The position numbers were made by a program, and so were the translations under genes. Positions 13,601 through 24,277 of a stretch of DNA of 64,000 nt are shown one piece after another. Position 1 is the first letter of the stretch; each line of letters begins with the position of its first letter. Origin of the DNA: Portulaca oleracea (taxonomy: Eukaryota; Streptophyta; Magnoliopsida; Caryophyllales; Portulacaceae); contig CM055874.1 in NCBI GenBank assembly GCA_029582165.1, forward strand, positions 28,790,883-28,854,882, read 5' to 3'. The notes beneath the pieces were generated by a model. That model was not told where the DNA came from, ran no database searches, and saw nothing but the letters and a program-made list of their open reading frames with translations.

Positions 13601-14292
13601 TTTTAATGGCAATCCTATTGAATCTAACCAAATTTCCAATAAACTGAAATGGGTAGTAGGGATATTAGTGAACATCATTAGTATTACTGCCAGTTATGGA
13701 GGAATTCCTAACAACAATCAATTACACCAACGTAAAAAAAAAATTCAGTTGGCATAGTAAAGAAAGGAAGCCCTAACCTGCTGGAATTCTCATCGGAGCG
13801 TAGATAATCAGCATATTTGGCAAGCTGAACAAGCCAATGCATGACAGCAAGTAAACTGGGGAAGGAGTGAGGCGCACCGGGGGCACGAAGGGCAGATTTA
13901 TTGATCTTATGGGGGCAATTGAGGGACTTGAGTAGCAGAAAAAGATCATCCTCAAGCTTGTTAGTGGAGGGAAACTCAAGGCAAGAGAAGAGGAAGGTGA
14001 AGACATTGGTGATGTCCTTGGCAGATGGAATTGGCTTCAAGGAGAGAGAAATCGGCACATTGTGAGAATCGAGGAAGGCGTTAATTGCCCTAATTGCGGA
14101 ATGCTTGTATGTAGGATCCGTGATTGAGACTGAGCGGCCATTTCCGAGAGTAGAAACGGAGGGACGGCTGCTGCAGAAGCTGGCGTCGGAGTCTCGGCCG
14201 CCGGTGTGGAACTGCGGCGTCGCCGGCGGTGGAGGTGGTGCGCGGATGGATTCCCTAGGCGCCGCTGGCCGTTTTGCTCTTGATGATTTCAT
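1692..14292 (-). CDS. NDC80: NDC80/HEC1 kinetochore protein, five exons
   Basis: Outer-kinetochore subunit of the NDC80 complex that binds spindle microtubules. Exons (minus): 13778-14292, 12887-13489, 4014-4260, 2061-2207, 1692-1931. All junctions are GT-AG and phases join to about 583 codons, close to Arabidopsis NDC80 as I recall it. Exon 1 has the basic, proline-rich tail (RAPPPPPATPQF), SDASFCSSRPS, then the calponin-homology-like domain with HWLVQLAKYADYL. Exons 2 to 5 are coiled coil, with family landmarks EVLGIDYKSLLKPA (exon 3) and EIQACAYELFAIIDSISK (exon 5). I start at the ATG at 14290-14292; the in-frame GTG at 14298 is not a plant start. Intron 2 is 8.6 kb because transposons sit in it. 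Exon 4 is too short for simple ORF calling and was found by splice signals and reading frame. Identification is firm. Whether the long intron allows normal splicing is unknown. Confidence 0.93.
3214..3655 (+). repeat. Possible solo LTR in NDC80 intron 3
   Basis: The stretch has LTR character: TG-initial start near 3214, repeated TTTCCTA blocks, a TATAAATA box at 3497-3504, and an end in CA at 3655. I found no matching 5-bp target duplication, so the left boundary is a guess. It lies in the 1.8 kb intron 3 (2208-4013) of NDC80. Orientation is inferred from the TATA box. Confidence 0.35.
4495..4576 (+). repeat. Left terminal inverted repeat of the MULE
   Basis: Pairs with 12363-12448 in inverted orientation with scattered mismatches. 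The outer flank is the target duplication at 4486-4494. Confidence 0.8.
4846..5071. mobile_element. Tourist-like MITE, 226 bp, hairpin-forming
   Basis: Termini GAGCATGTGCAATG and the inverse of GAGCATGTACAATG are flanked by TTA on both sides (4843-4845, 5072-5074), the PIF/Harbinger pattern. The centre is a nearly perfect palindrome with arms of about 42 bp (4920-4961 and 4979-5020) around a loop of about 17 nt. It has no coding capacity. It sits upstream of the transposase frame inside the MULE, so it landed after the MULE formed or was carried with it. Confidence 0.8.
7578..8794. mobile_element. TTA-flanked non-autonomous TIR element
   Basis: Ends GGGTGTGTTTGGTTGG and the inverse GGGTGTGTTTGGTAGG are flanked by TTA (7575-7577, 8795-8797), so a PIF/Harbinger-like element of 1,217 bp. 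Subterminal sequence is rich in GGAAAATGATTTTCC-type blocks on both sides. Inside, a block with TATGTTACAAATGAAAATA recurs at about 7740 and 8310, with a weaker copy near 8475. No transposase is present. It interrupts the MULE transposase just after the second catalytic Asp, probably within an intron. Confidence 0.8.
10320..10833. mobile_element. hAT-like non-autonomous element, 514 bp
   Basis: An exact 8-bp duplication CTCAGGTG flanks it (10312-10319, 10834-10841). Termini CTTAGATTAAAATAGCGC and inverse CTTAGTTTTAAAAAGCG are imperfect inverted repeats. Both ends are full of GCGC and AGGCGC motifs. The 8-bp duplication fits hAT, but the tip does not match a hAT consensus I know, so the superfamily is tentative. 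The duplicated bases are the splice junction CAG/GTG of a MULE exon. Confidence 0.7.
12363..12448 (-). repeat. Right terminal inverted repeat of the MULE
   Basis: Inverse of the 4495-4576 repeat, followed by target duplication copy TCATTTCAT at 12449-12457. Confidence 0.8.
12472..12636. mobile_element. Short MULE-type MITE, 165 bp
   Basis: A perfect 9-bp duplication GAATCTTAT flanks it (12463-12471, 12637-12645). Termini are GTTGTTAAAATCGGGATCC and, inverted, GTTATTAAAATCCCGATCC. The interior repeats GGATCGT motifs. It lies in NDC80 intron 2 just outside the large MULE. Confidence 0.8.
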
Positions 14293-14940
14293 GGCCACCG
14301 ATCTAGGGTTTACCAGCTCTCATTTGAATTGGTATACATCATGGGTTAGTGTCTTTCTGTGTGGGTTTCCCGCTCAAAGGAAGGGGCGAGGACGCAAGGT
14401 TAATGAATTTCGAGGTTTGAAACTTCAAAAAAAGGTTCGGCAAAGGAGAATGTGTAATTTATTAGGTGCTCTTGGAATATATATGCTCCAAATTTTATAA
14501 TTGTTCACCTATATATATTAGATGATTTAACTCTAATTTGATTGTTTGTTCTTATTTATATAATTGTTCACTCGAAAATATCTGAAGCACATGCTTCGAA
14601 TGCATCTAATATATATTGATTGACCATGGGGGTTGGTAACCCCTTGAATTGGCAGATCATGTGGCAGATGATGTAGATGATAAAGACGATTTGTCAATCA
14701 ATTTCTTCCATTTTCCATGTGCTCTATTTTTCATGGAATTTATGTGATTTCATTTCCAAAATTTAAAATTTTAGGTAATGATTACTAACAACTCATTTAT
14801 TATTTCATAGATACATTTTGAAAATATCTTTTATTCTACATATGAATTGAAAACTCGTTGATAATATGACACTGATTGTTTTAACAAAGTTCTTTATGTT
14901 GTTTTGTTTTGTATGTAGAATATAATTGGCATATGTACTC
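14293..14940 (-). promoter_or_regulatory. NDC80 upstream region with E2F-type site
   Basis: Only about 650 bp separate the NDC80 ATG from the LINE insertion at 14941. A canonical E2F motif TTTCCCGC lies at 14366-14373, about 75 bp upstream of the ATG. E2F control is established for many plant cell-cycle genes, so this fits a kinetochore gene. I did not find a convincing M-phase MSA element or TATA box. The transcription start is not placed. Confidence 0.5.
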
Positions 14941-15054
14941 TTTTTTTTTTTTTTTTTTTGCCAAACAGACTATATAATAAGATAAATAACAACAAGATAC
15001 ACAAATACACTAAAATAGGATAAGACAACACAAAACCAAATAAGCAGATCCATG

Positions 15055-18000
15055 TCAGGAGCATTGCCTAGCTTGCTTCGCCAGTCCATGCGCTGCTTTA
15101 ACCATATTCCGTCTAACTTTCCTAATTCTTCCAGCCCCAAAACGTTGACAAAGTGCAGCATAACACCTAGCAATTCCACTACATTCCACCGGTGCCCTGT
15201 TTGGATTCCTCAAATACTCCACAGCTAGCTTACAAACTGTAAGAACACACACACTGTCGAATAACCTATCCTCCGCTTGACATAAAGCAAGGAAAATCGC
15301 ATACAGTTCAACTTGTGCAACATCCTCAACCCAAGTTCTCTCGATGCCCCAATCCCTGATAACCTCCCCTTCCTTTAACACCCAGGCAACTGTTGCACGC
15401 TCCCCACTTTTATCCCTTGCACCATTAACCACAAACACATGCCCCACCTCTAATTGAGTACTCATCCCCCATTCAAACACTATGTCTCGATCACCATTCC
15501 CATGCCCCCCAGTCATACTCCTTTTGTTCCACGATTTACACATATCCCAACATCTCCCTTCTTCATCCGCAAGCTGCAACATTCTTCTCAAAAGTGCACC
15601 AGACATTCCTTCCCCCTATACATACCGCATTTCTGACCTTCCAAATGGCCCAACATGACTCCCACAAATGATTTTAATCCATCATTCTCCTGTCCAAACT
15701 CCTTCGCCAGATAAGAAAACCATCCCTTTAGCCATTCAAACCATGTAATATGGCTATTGACCTCTGGGATAATACCAAGTACAGACCCTCGCCACATTCT
15801 GGACGCTACACTACACAATCGAAACATATGGCTAATAGTTTCCACACTACAGCTACACACACACTGCCCCTCCCCAGAGATACCCATTTTCATCATGTTC
15901 TCCCCAATTGGCAGCGCATCCCAGGCACACTTCCAAATAAACACTTTCCATTTGGGTGGCAAATCAAAGTGCCACAACCTCTTCCAAAACCTCAAATCAA
16001 CCTGAGAGGGGTCTCCCCCCCCCCCCCCCGGTTTCAAGTAATAGAAAAAAGTAATACCCATCCTTGACCTTATAGGTAGAAGAAGACTTACCTGGCCAAA
16101 CAAGCTTATCTTTCATATTCGGCTGAGGTGGAAAGGTCCTTAGAATAGTCGCATAAGAAGTTGGAGAGAAACTATACCTGAGAACCTCCATATCCCACAC
16201 CTGCGGACCATTCACCGCCTTGGTTAAGGCACGCAATTTTAGATCACTAAAATCCTCCGGTGTAAGATGATCTCTAAACTCCAGTAACCCCCTACGAACC
16301 CACCTATTATCAGAAACATTTATCCTTGTGCCATCCCCAATACTCCATCTATATCTATGTCTCTCTACACCACTACCTGAGACATCCCTCACCAAGATGG
16401 AGAAGATTTAGCTGGAACTTTATAATTTTGAGAATGCTCAATCGGTGAGGACCTACCATATTTTGCTTTCTAGAGTTTGGCAATGAGGAAATCCTGATTA
16501 TTATAAATCCTTCATGCCTGTTTTAACAATATCGCTCTATTTAAGCATCCCACATGCTTAATTCCCAACCCTCCAACCCCTTTCGGCGTGAACACAACAT
16601 TTTGATTCTTCCAGTGTATACATCACGATCCATCCGCCCTTCCCCAAAAAAGATTGAGGACCAAAGGTTTTATTTTCTAACCAACCTTCTGAGGGATCAA
16701 AAAAACACTAAAAATATGTTGATAAAGCGACACCAGTACCGCATTTATAAGGACAATTCTTCCTGTTGGTGAAAGCAATGTTGCCTTCCAACTATCCAAC
16801 CGCCGCCGTACATCTTCCACCATAAATTGAAAATAATCCGTCCTATTCCTCGGTAATAACGTTGATACCCCTAAATACGTCTGAAAGTAACCTCCTTCCG
16901 GGTATTAAAAAGTCACCTTCATGCCCTCCTTATCCTCCTCAGAAGCCCCCTTCAAGAAGTATATGGACGAATTATGGATATTAACTACCTGGCCCGAGAC
17001 ATAGTTATACTTATCTATTGCATTTTTCAAAGCTAAACAGGATGATGCCTCAAGCTCTGTGAAAAACATGGAATCATCAGCAAAAAAAAGCAGGGGATAC
17101 TTGTGGTGCGTCTGTTGCAATGACAACCCCTTCGATCCGTCCCAATTCCACCTCATCCCTAATAATCGATGAAAGGGCTTCTATGCATATAATGAAGAGA
17201 TGGGGTGACAGAGGATCCCCTTGTCCTGAGACCTGCAGTTGGAATTATTTGTTGGGAAGCTACTCCATTCACCATCACAGAGTACCTAACTGTTGAAACA
17301 CATCTCATCACCAATTGTATCCACTTTTAGGGGAAGCCCATTTGTCTCAATACGGCCTCAATAAAATCCCATCGGACTCTATCATAAGCCTTGCTTATAT
17401 CCACCTTCAGGGCTACATACTTTTTTCCCTTCCTTTAATGCGCCATCATTTGTAGAATCTCCTGGACCACTAAAATATTATCCTCCTTTAACCTCCCAGG
17501 TACAAAGGCGACATGGGTTTCCGACACTAACGACTTCATAACAAGAAGCAACCGTTCAACCAAACATTTTGCCATAATTCGATACAGTACATTGCAAAGG
17601 CTAATCAGCCTGAACTCACCGACCGTCTACACCTCCGACTTCTTCTTCAACAAGATAATATTTGTATTGTTTAGTTCACCCAGCAGCCAACCTCATTTAT
17701 TGCCTGGAGCACCGCCTCTACCACCCTATCCCCTATTAAAGGCCAACAGTTCTTAAAAAAATTCAAGTGGGATCCCATCTGGGCCTGGGCTCTTGTTTGC
17801 CTTCAAATTCATAACGACCCTTGCCACATCATCTCTAGAAAAGGGTTGAAGCAATCCAGCACGGTCTTCATCACTTAGGCGACTTTTAATGGACCAAACA
17901 ACCTAGTCCATAGTCCTCAGTCTAACTGTGGGGCAAAAGGTATTGGGCCTGAAAATTCTATTAAACTCCCGGACAAATTTGTTAATAAAGTCCTCCTCAC

Positions 18001-19174
18001 TGAAGGATCTAGCACCAGACATTAAAGTCATACTGTTTATCTTATTATAAGCTTGTCGCCGCTTCACATACTGGAAGAAAAACGCTGTACACTGGTCCCC
18101 CAGCCCAGCCCACTTAATCTTGCTCTTATGTAACCAAAACTGGTGCACCTCACGTATCATCTCTTTAACATCCTCTCTTTGCTTGCTTGCCCTAACCATA
18201 GCCGAGTCTGTCATCCCAAACCTAACCAGTTGATCTTGCAAATTATGAAGCTCATCTATAACAGTAGACACTGGCAATGTCTGCTGCTTCTTCCTTTCTA
18301 GCATAAGCCTCTTCCCCATTTGCCGGATCATTCCCATCCATTTAACGCACCTAAACATCGCACTCCCCTATACTTGAGTTGTCTCCATAATGTGTTGAAC
18401 ACCCTGGTGAAACTCACTAAACTTGGTTATCCATGGATCAAGTCTGAAGAACTTCCTCCTTGGCGCATCATTTCGACGAATATGCAAAGCAACTAGGGAG
18501 TGATCAGAAAACACAATGGGGTAATTATGGATGAAGGAGTTTGGGAACACCTCCATCTAGTTTTAGAACGCATCCCCCTGTCTAGTCTTTCCCAAATCTG
18601 CTCGTTGTCTCCTTTTCTATTCGTCTAATTATACCGCATACCCGTAAATGGCACATCTACAACTCCCAGTGTCTCCTTCCATTGAGCAAAACATCTATCC
18701 CCTCTTGATCTGGTTGACCCTCCCAGTTTTTGACTGAGGTCTTCCACCTGGTTGAAGTCCCCCAAAAGAACATAAGGACCATGTAGTCGCAAGATAACGT
18801 CGGAGAGTTTATTCCACACTCCTTGACGCCTACATACATAAGGATCCTCATAAACAAAAACAATGTACCACAACCCATGAATCATTCCATTAACTTCTAC
18901 AATTACAAAATTAACATCACACACCATCGGAGATACCAAATACATGTTTTTCCAGCCAACTACAATCCCACCTGACCTACCTATAGAATCTAGCCCCGCG
19001 ACACAAGGAAAACCCATCTTCCACAATGATACAGACGCATCCCCCACGGACTGTTTTGACTCAAACAAAAAAAATAACATCCAACTTAAGAAAACTCGAC
19101 ATCCACCGGACATAAGGAACTGTAGAGAGGTCCACCTGTCCTAAGCCTCTGCAGTTCTAAGCAGCAACCATCAT
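15055..19174 (-). pseudogene. LINE ORF2: endonuclease, reverse transcriptase, RNase H
   Basis: Starts at the ATG at 19172-19174, reading MMVAA, a stop (probably an old Trp codon), then NCRGLG, the start of the APE-type endonuclease. GPYVLLGDFNQVEDLSQ (about 18735-18785) is its Asp-Asn motif. The RT catalytic motif is PLLFFADDSMFF (about 17060-17100). The zinc-binding reverse-transcriptase domain with WKRLWHFDLPPKWKVFIWK covers about 15880-16000. The RVT_3-type RNase H domain (15055-15460) has VAQVELYAIFLAL and RRNMVKAAHGLAKQA. Stops and frame changes break it throughout. One frame change falls in a 15-base C run (16015-16029), which reads as a Gly tract in two frames. Plant L1 elements with an added RNase H are known. 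Confidence 0.85.
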
Positions 19175-19802
19175 GGCGACAAAGGAGGCATTTTCAGGGT
19201 TGCCTTTGTCATCCTCTCAGCAAACAAGTTGAACCATTCCTCGCCTTTCTTCTTCTCATCAACCTTCAAAAACGCTTCAAATTCCCTTCGCATAATCAGC
19301 ATCATCTGGTCCTTCTTCTGTTTCTTAATCTGTAACTCCCGTATTTCCTCTACAAAACCAGATGAAACCTTCTCACCGCCTTCCAACTCACTAATGTCAT
19401 CACTCCTGGCCTGCCTTTGCCATTTCTTTTTTGTCTACACCATCCTAGCCGTAGCAGAATCCCATGAACTTGTTTTGGATGAAGCTGATTTCTTAAAGTG
19501 AACCACCCTCTTCACTCCAATAAATTTTTCTTCATCCCCCCAATGGTTGTTTTCATTCACTGGGCCGTAAATTGGTTACCATTCAAATGTTGCATCCACC
19601 TCCACCCCGCCTTACCTCCTCCCATACTCAAGATGCCTTCTGAGTCCGAGTCAGACCCGTTGACAGTGTATTCTCCCCGAAAAAAGTCGTCGTCGTCAGA
19701 TTTAGATTGCTGATACAGCCTTTGGATGAATTCAGGCATTGGTGTCCATTCCCCATAGCCTCCAACTTGATCATTCGGGGCATGAAAACTCGGCTGGTCA
19801 CG

Positions 19803-19803
<1 letters not shown>

Positions 19804-19848
<45 letters not shown>
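19804..19848. repeat. (TA)n microsatellite
   Basis: About 22 uninterrupted TA units inside the decayed LINE ORF1. It is probably a late expansion of no coding meaning. Confidence 0.9.
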
Positions 19849-19851
<3 letters not shown>

Positions 19852-20437
19852 TTCCCGATGTCCCATCTGGTTTAGGGGTAGGTGAGGATTTGCATACACT
19901 GACCCCAATAAATGTGGACTAGGAACCCCACACAAGGACATCCATCCTTCCCCAGAACCATAAGCCAGGTCCCCCTTGAGAAAGACCCGTCACTTTGTCG
20001 GGATGTAGAAATTGATGAAAAAGACTGATGACTTACAAAGGGGGGGAGATAGGAAAGTCATTTATACCCCTGGGAAAATTGGATGTAGCGGGCCCCTCCT
20101 GCTGTAGTTGTCAGATTGCTTTTCTAATAATATCCCCCTAGTCTTCAGGTGGACCTATAGAAGAAAATGGGCCCCAACCCAAAATCTGTTCAGCAATGTT
20201 GTTTGGTCCACCACCATTCTGTGGTCCACTTTCGTCTCTCATACCTCGTTCCTCAACACGTCTCTACATGGATACCTCCTCCCCTCCCATGCACACATCC
20301 TCCTGATTATCACCCACCCCTTCCTCCTCTTCCCTACGATGCTCTAACACTTGTGTTTGTTCATTGTCACTCCCATGCTGATCACGCGGCATCTCCCCTT
20401 GTCCTCTTTGGCTAGAGTCTTGGAGCGGATGGGAAAA

Positions 20438-20449
20438 GCTCTGATACCA
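20438..20449 (-). other. Primer-binding site, initiator Met tRNA type
   Basis: On the minus strand this reads TGGTATCAGAGC, the common plant retrotransposon primer site. It lies two bases inside the LTR that begins at 20452 (reading right to left). It shows the LTR is a 5' LTR in minus orientation, not a random repeat. Confidence 0.75.
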
Positions 20450-20451
20450 AG

Positions 20452-21453
20452 TGGAGCGTGGCGCGGTGGGGGAACTGATGAATTTAGCTTGAGTTGGATC
20501 CTTGTTGCAACAATCGAACAAAACTTGAACAATAGAGGAAGGATATGACCTTGAGCTAGGTAATCCACAACTCTAGGCCTTACACCCCACCATGACTATC
20601 ATAGGTAATCCACTAGATAATCAATAAAGAAATAACTTGCTAATACCACCATTCACAAATGGATAAAGTAAGAACAAGATTTTGGGAGAGAAAAGGGAGT
20701 AACCCTAACATTGCATTAGCAAATCATTCATCAACATAAGCTGCCTAAAAAAAGTGCAAGGGGAGGGGTATTTATACTAATGGGGAATTAAAACATTAAA
20801 CACAGCGTTTTAACACAAACATCACGCACAAAAGCGGTTTACACGCGTGGACGCTTGTTGGTCACGGTGTGACGACACAGCGGTGGTCACGGGCGTGACC
20901 ATTGGTTGTCGCGGGCGTGCGGAGCTTCCGGAACAAAAAAATGAAACTGCCACGAGTCATCACGGGCGTGACGCTTGTTGGTCATGGGCGTGACGATCTG
21001 GGCAGTTTTTCTGCCGACTTCAAACGCGCATAACTTCTTCATCCAGACTCCGTTTTAGGCCCGTAAGATATCGTTGTAAAGCTCTCGATGTGTACTTTAA
21101 GCTCCCAAAATTTGAGACCCATCGGAGTTGTATTGAAGGACTTATGACCCAAAACGTGAAGGCACATCCATTCCGACAACCCACGCTGACCCGTTTACGC
21201 TTATTCTTGCCGAAGGACTCCGAACCCTTTTAAAGGCCCGAAGTAGGTCTCGATGAGGACCCTAGCTCCACTCCCATGGTCCGGGGTCCCATTTGAAGTG
21301 GATGCCACACCCGATGCTGTTCAGCTCATGATTCCAGGGTCCCGGGTCCACCTTAAAGTGTACTCCGCACCAGACCCCGACGTCGTTTTCCTCGTGTTTC
21401 ATGGAGGGGTTGCAGGAAAACTTGGTGACCATGAGAATCGATACTAGGGCCCC
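20452..21453 (-). mobile_element. LTR fragment inside LINE ORF1
   Basis: LTR in minus orientation, bounded by TGGAGCG at 20452 next to the primer site and probably by GGGCCCCA at 21453. It shares ordered blocks with the LTR at 48621-50053 (CTGCCGACTTCAAAC, GCTCCCAAAATTTGA, CATCGGAGTTGTATTGA, TTATTCTTGCCGA), so they are one family. It contains the dyad GGTCACGGGCGTGACC (20885-20900) and related copies. Only about 15 bases of internal region follow the primer site before LINE sequence resumes. The element is therefore truncated, and I see no target duplication. Confidence 0.65.
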
Positions 21454-24045
21454 AGCCCGATACGCTCCAAGTCTCCATCCTCACCACCCCCGCTCCCATT
21501 ATTTGAATCTCCCTCCTCCTCTTCTTCATCATCCCCTTCGTCATCCCCCTCTTCTGCTTCATCATCCCCTTCGTTACTATCTCCTCCATCGTTGGCACCC
21601 CCATCCCCATCATCATCATCCTCACCCATCACATCGCCCCCATCCTCCACCATAACAACATCCCCCCTCCCTTCCACCGCTTCACTTCCTCTTCCCTCCA
21701 CGTCGTCCCCAACCGTTCTTCCCTCACCTACCTCCATCCTATCCACCTCCATCATTTCATTCCCTTCCTGTCTTGCTCGCACTCCCCACTGTCTCACAAC
21801 CTCCACTCACTGCCTCCTAGTCAAGGAAGGAATGTGATTTCCCCCTCCTCCTTCTCCACCTAAGGTCACTTTTTGCCTTGGTCGACATTTGGTGTGACCT
21901 CTTAGCGACTGCGGTTGTGGCAGCTGAATGATTGGCCCAACACCTTGGAACCCTTCCTCGCTAACATCAAAAAACTCAGGGTAGTGCAACTCCGCCTCCG
22001 CCACCGGTGGGTGTTATCTTTGCCCCATGCATAGTTGCGTTGTCAAGTACCCCCGCTTGATAGGAAATGCCCTGACTTTCCCAGAGTACAGCGGGCCATC
22101 TCCTATAATAATGTTGTGCCCCATCCTCTCAGCTTCCCTTATCGCTGCCGGACTTCCTCCCTCGTAGCTAACTCAGGTGTAGGCATTCATAATCATGATG
22201 CCCTATCCTTCCACACCGCCTGCAAAAAATAAACACATTTTCATACTTGAAGCTTACCCAAAATGTGTGCCCCATATCATCCCTTGCATAAACTCCGGCC
22301 AACAATGGCTTATGTAAATCAATCCTGACCAGCACCCTAACATTATTCAAGGAAAAGTCGGCCACTCCATGGATATTCACATCCACAACTTCACCCATAA
22401 CGCGTACAAGTTAGACCGGAGCACTTGCACAACATTGCCTGAATGGAAAAATTTCCAGTTGCACCCATAAGCACACGCTCAAAAAACGGACTTCCTCAGG
22501 TGTCATATCTGTCGTGACCTTTTTCAAGACCATAAGAGAGCCATCAAAGTTAACGGAACATTGGACCATCATGTCCAGACAATCTTCAGGGTGTCTGAAC
22601 CATAAGGAGAACTTCTGGTGTTCCACCTTTCGCACTTTCACTCCTCTTCTGTTCCTCCAGTTCGCGTCTACCAAACGTTGCAATGCTTCTTCTTCCCATT
22701 CCCTGTCATCAGTGACAAGGCCAATGAAGGTATTATCGAAGCATATCTCTGCCGACAAGGGGGTGGACTCAAGTCAACCCTAGCCCCCATCCTTGGCACC
22801 ACTAGGAAGCTAAACGTCTCCTAGCTGTGCACACCTCTCTCTATCTTACTCCTCCCCTCAGAATACGTTCTGTGTGATTGAGAGTTTTTCCCACCACACT
22901 CCCTCTTTGACTTTCCTCCCAATCGTCTAGAAGAACAAAGGTAGGTGAGATGTTGACTACTCCTTTACCTTTTATAGATAAATCCCGCAGAACTCCCATC
23001 CCTACATTTCTCTCTGTATCCCCTCTTAAAGGGGGGGGGTATGTATAAGGGTACATTCGGATTTCTATAATGCCCGTTCACATCTTCTCGTGTGACTGAA
23101 TTCCCTATTACAATTAATGCAAGCAGATAAATTGTTCTAAGCAACCCACCCCCTGCCGTCCTACTGAACTCTAGTAAGAGGGGTTTGACACATATATACT
23201 CACACACTCTCCCCCACACACTCCACAAATCCTTTAAACTTCCAAAAAAAAAAATCATAATGACATGACAACTCACATTAAAAACCACCCACCGACTATT
23301 AATACCCAGCTCCCTACCAACTCCACTAAATACACCAGCTACCCCCACCTTCCCTTAACTATTCTCCTACTCGGCCTCAATAAAGTAAAAACTACTAGCC
23401 CAAAAAAACCCCCTCCTTATCATTCAACCAAGTCTAATAGCCCAAGACAAGGCCCAACAAAATCTGGGTGGCCAAAAAAAATGGACAAGAACCTTCTAGC
23501 ACGCACAACTACCATCAATCACACAATGTAACAATCTCCCCTTTCAGATCCGACGACGTCGCCGGTGAGACCCCTCAGCAGGCAACCACTTCGGCCAACA
23601 ACCCTTCCCTCGTTCAAAACCACCGCCAACAAGGAGCCAGACACTAGCAACATTACACCTCAATCCCACAATGAAGCTGGGATCTACTTCCAGAAAAATG
23701 AGTCAAGAGAACTAAACACACAGGACTTAACACTAACTCTACCAACCAAAGGACTCCCAGAAGCTTATACTTACAAACAACTTAGGACTCTTAGAAGTTT
23801 AAACTTACAAACAACTTAGGACTTCCAGAAGCTGAGACTTACAAACAACTTAAGCTTAGTCGAAATAACTTAGCTATCTTGATCCACCTTCTCCTCGCAA
23901 CTTCAATGTTTCAAAAATATGGAATCTGAAAAAATATGGTCACCGACAGTGGAATTTCCAGGGAGATCGGTGGAAGTCCAATGAGCCGGAAATTATCTGT
24001 ACTCGTTTAGTGGTTGTATGTAGAATATAATTGACATCTGTACTC

Positions 24046-24277
24046 GTTTAGTGATTTCAGAAATATTTACTCAATAAAGGCCAAATGCCCTTACCTATTA
24101 AAAAAATTATGTATCTTAATTATTTTTTAAATAAACTAATATTTAATTAGATATCAAAATGAATCAATTATTCTAGTTTATATTTTTTTAAGATTAATTT
24201 AGTTTAAACAAATTATATTGTATCATGTATCTTAATTATTGTTTAAATAAATAATACTATTTGTATTTACTCACATA
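24046..24277. other. AT-rich spacer, nothing recognised
   Basis: Begins with the pre-insertion continuation of the LINE target. It is otherwise A/T-rich with no frame or repeat boundary seen. Confidence 0.4.

Larger units (their letters stand above)
19171..22824 (-). pseudogene. LINE ORF1: DUF4283 and zinc knuckle protein
   Basis: Likely RNA-binding gag-like protein of the LINE. The DUF4283-like part lies at 22411-22758 (KVEHQKFSLWFRHPEDCL, FDGSLMVLKK). It continues to 22168-22400 with GVADFSLNNVRVLVRIDLHKPL and a zinc knuckle CRRCGRIGHHDYEC. Next is a strongly acidic region (about 21490-21700, runs of Asp, Glu, Gly) and a C-terminal part at 19171-19740 (SDDDDFFRGEYTVNGSDSDSE, then KKQKKDQMMLIMRREFEAFL). 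The terminal TGA at 19171-19173 overlaps the ATG of ORF2 (19172-19174). The frame is split by the LTR fragment, the (TA)n run and frameshifts. The start near 22824 is uncertain. Confidence 0.7.
14941..24015 (-). mobile_element. L1-type LINE with poly-A tail and 30-bp target duplication
   Basis: A run of 19 T at 14941-14959 is the poly-A tail of a minus-strand element. A 30-bp direct repeat flanks it at 14911-14940 and 24016-24045 with two mismatches, as expected for target-primed insertion. In minus order: 5' region (about 24015-22825), ORF1 (DUF4283-like plus zinc knuckle, acidic region), ORF2 (endonuclease, RT, zinc-binding, RNase H), short 3' region. Later insertions are an LTR fragment (20452-21453) and a (TA)n tract. 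Both ORFs carry stops and frameshifts. Two mismatches in 30 bp suggest a moderately old insertion. Confidence 0.88.

Noticed and set aside
14298..14298. GTG two codons upstream of the NDC80 ATG as start
   Set aside because: Plant nuclear genes start at ATG; the ATG at 14290-14292 is the first in frame.
14105..14500. Plus-strand frame of 131 codons
   Set aside because: It is antisense to NDC80 exon 1 and promoter; the minus strand has clear homology and splice sites.
21401..21837. Plus-strand Pro/His/Ser-rich frames
   Set aside because: They are the reverse of the acidic Asp/Glu/Gly region of LINE ORF1 on the minus strand.
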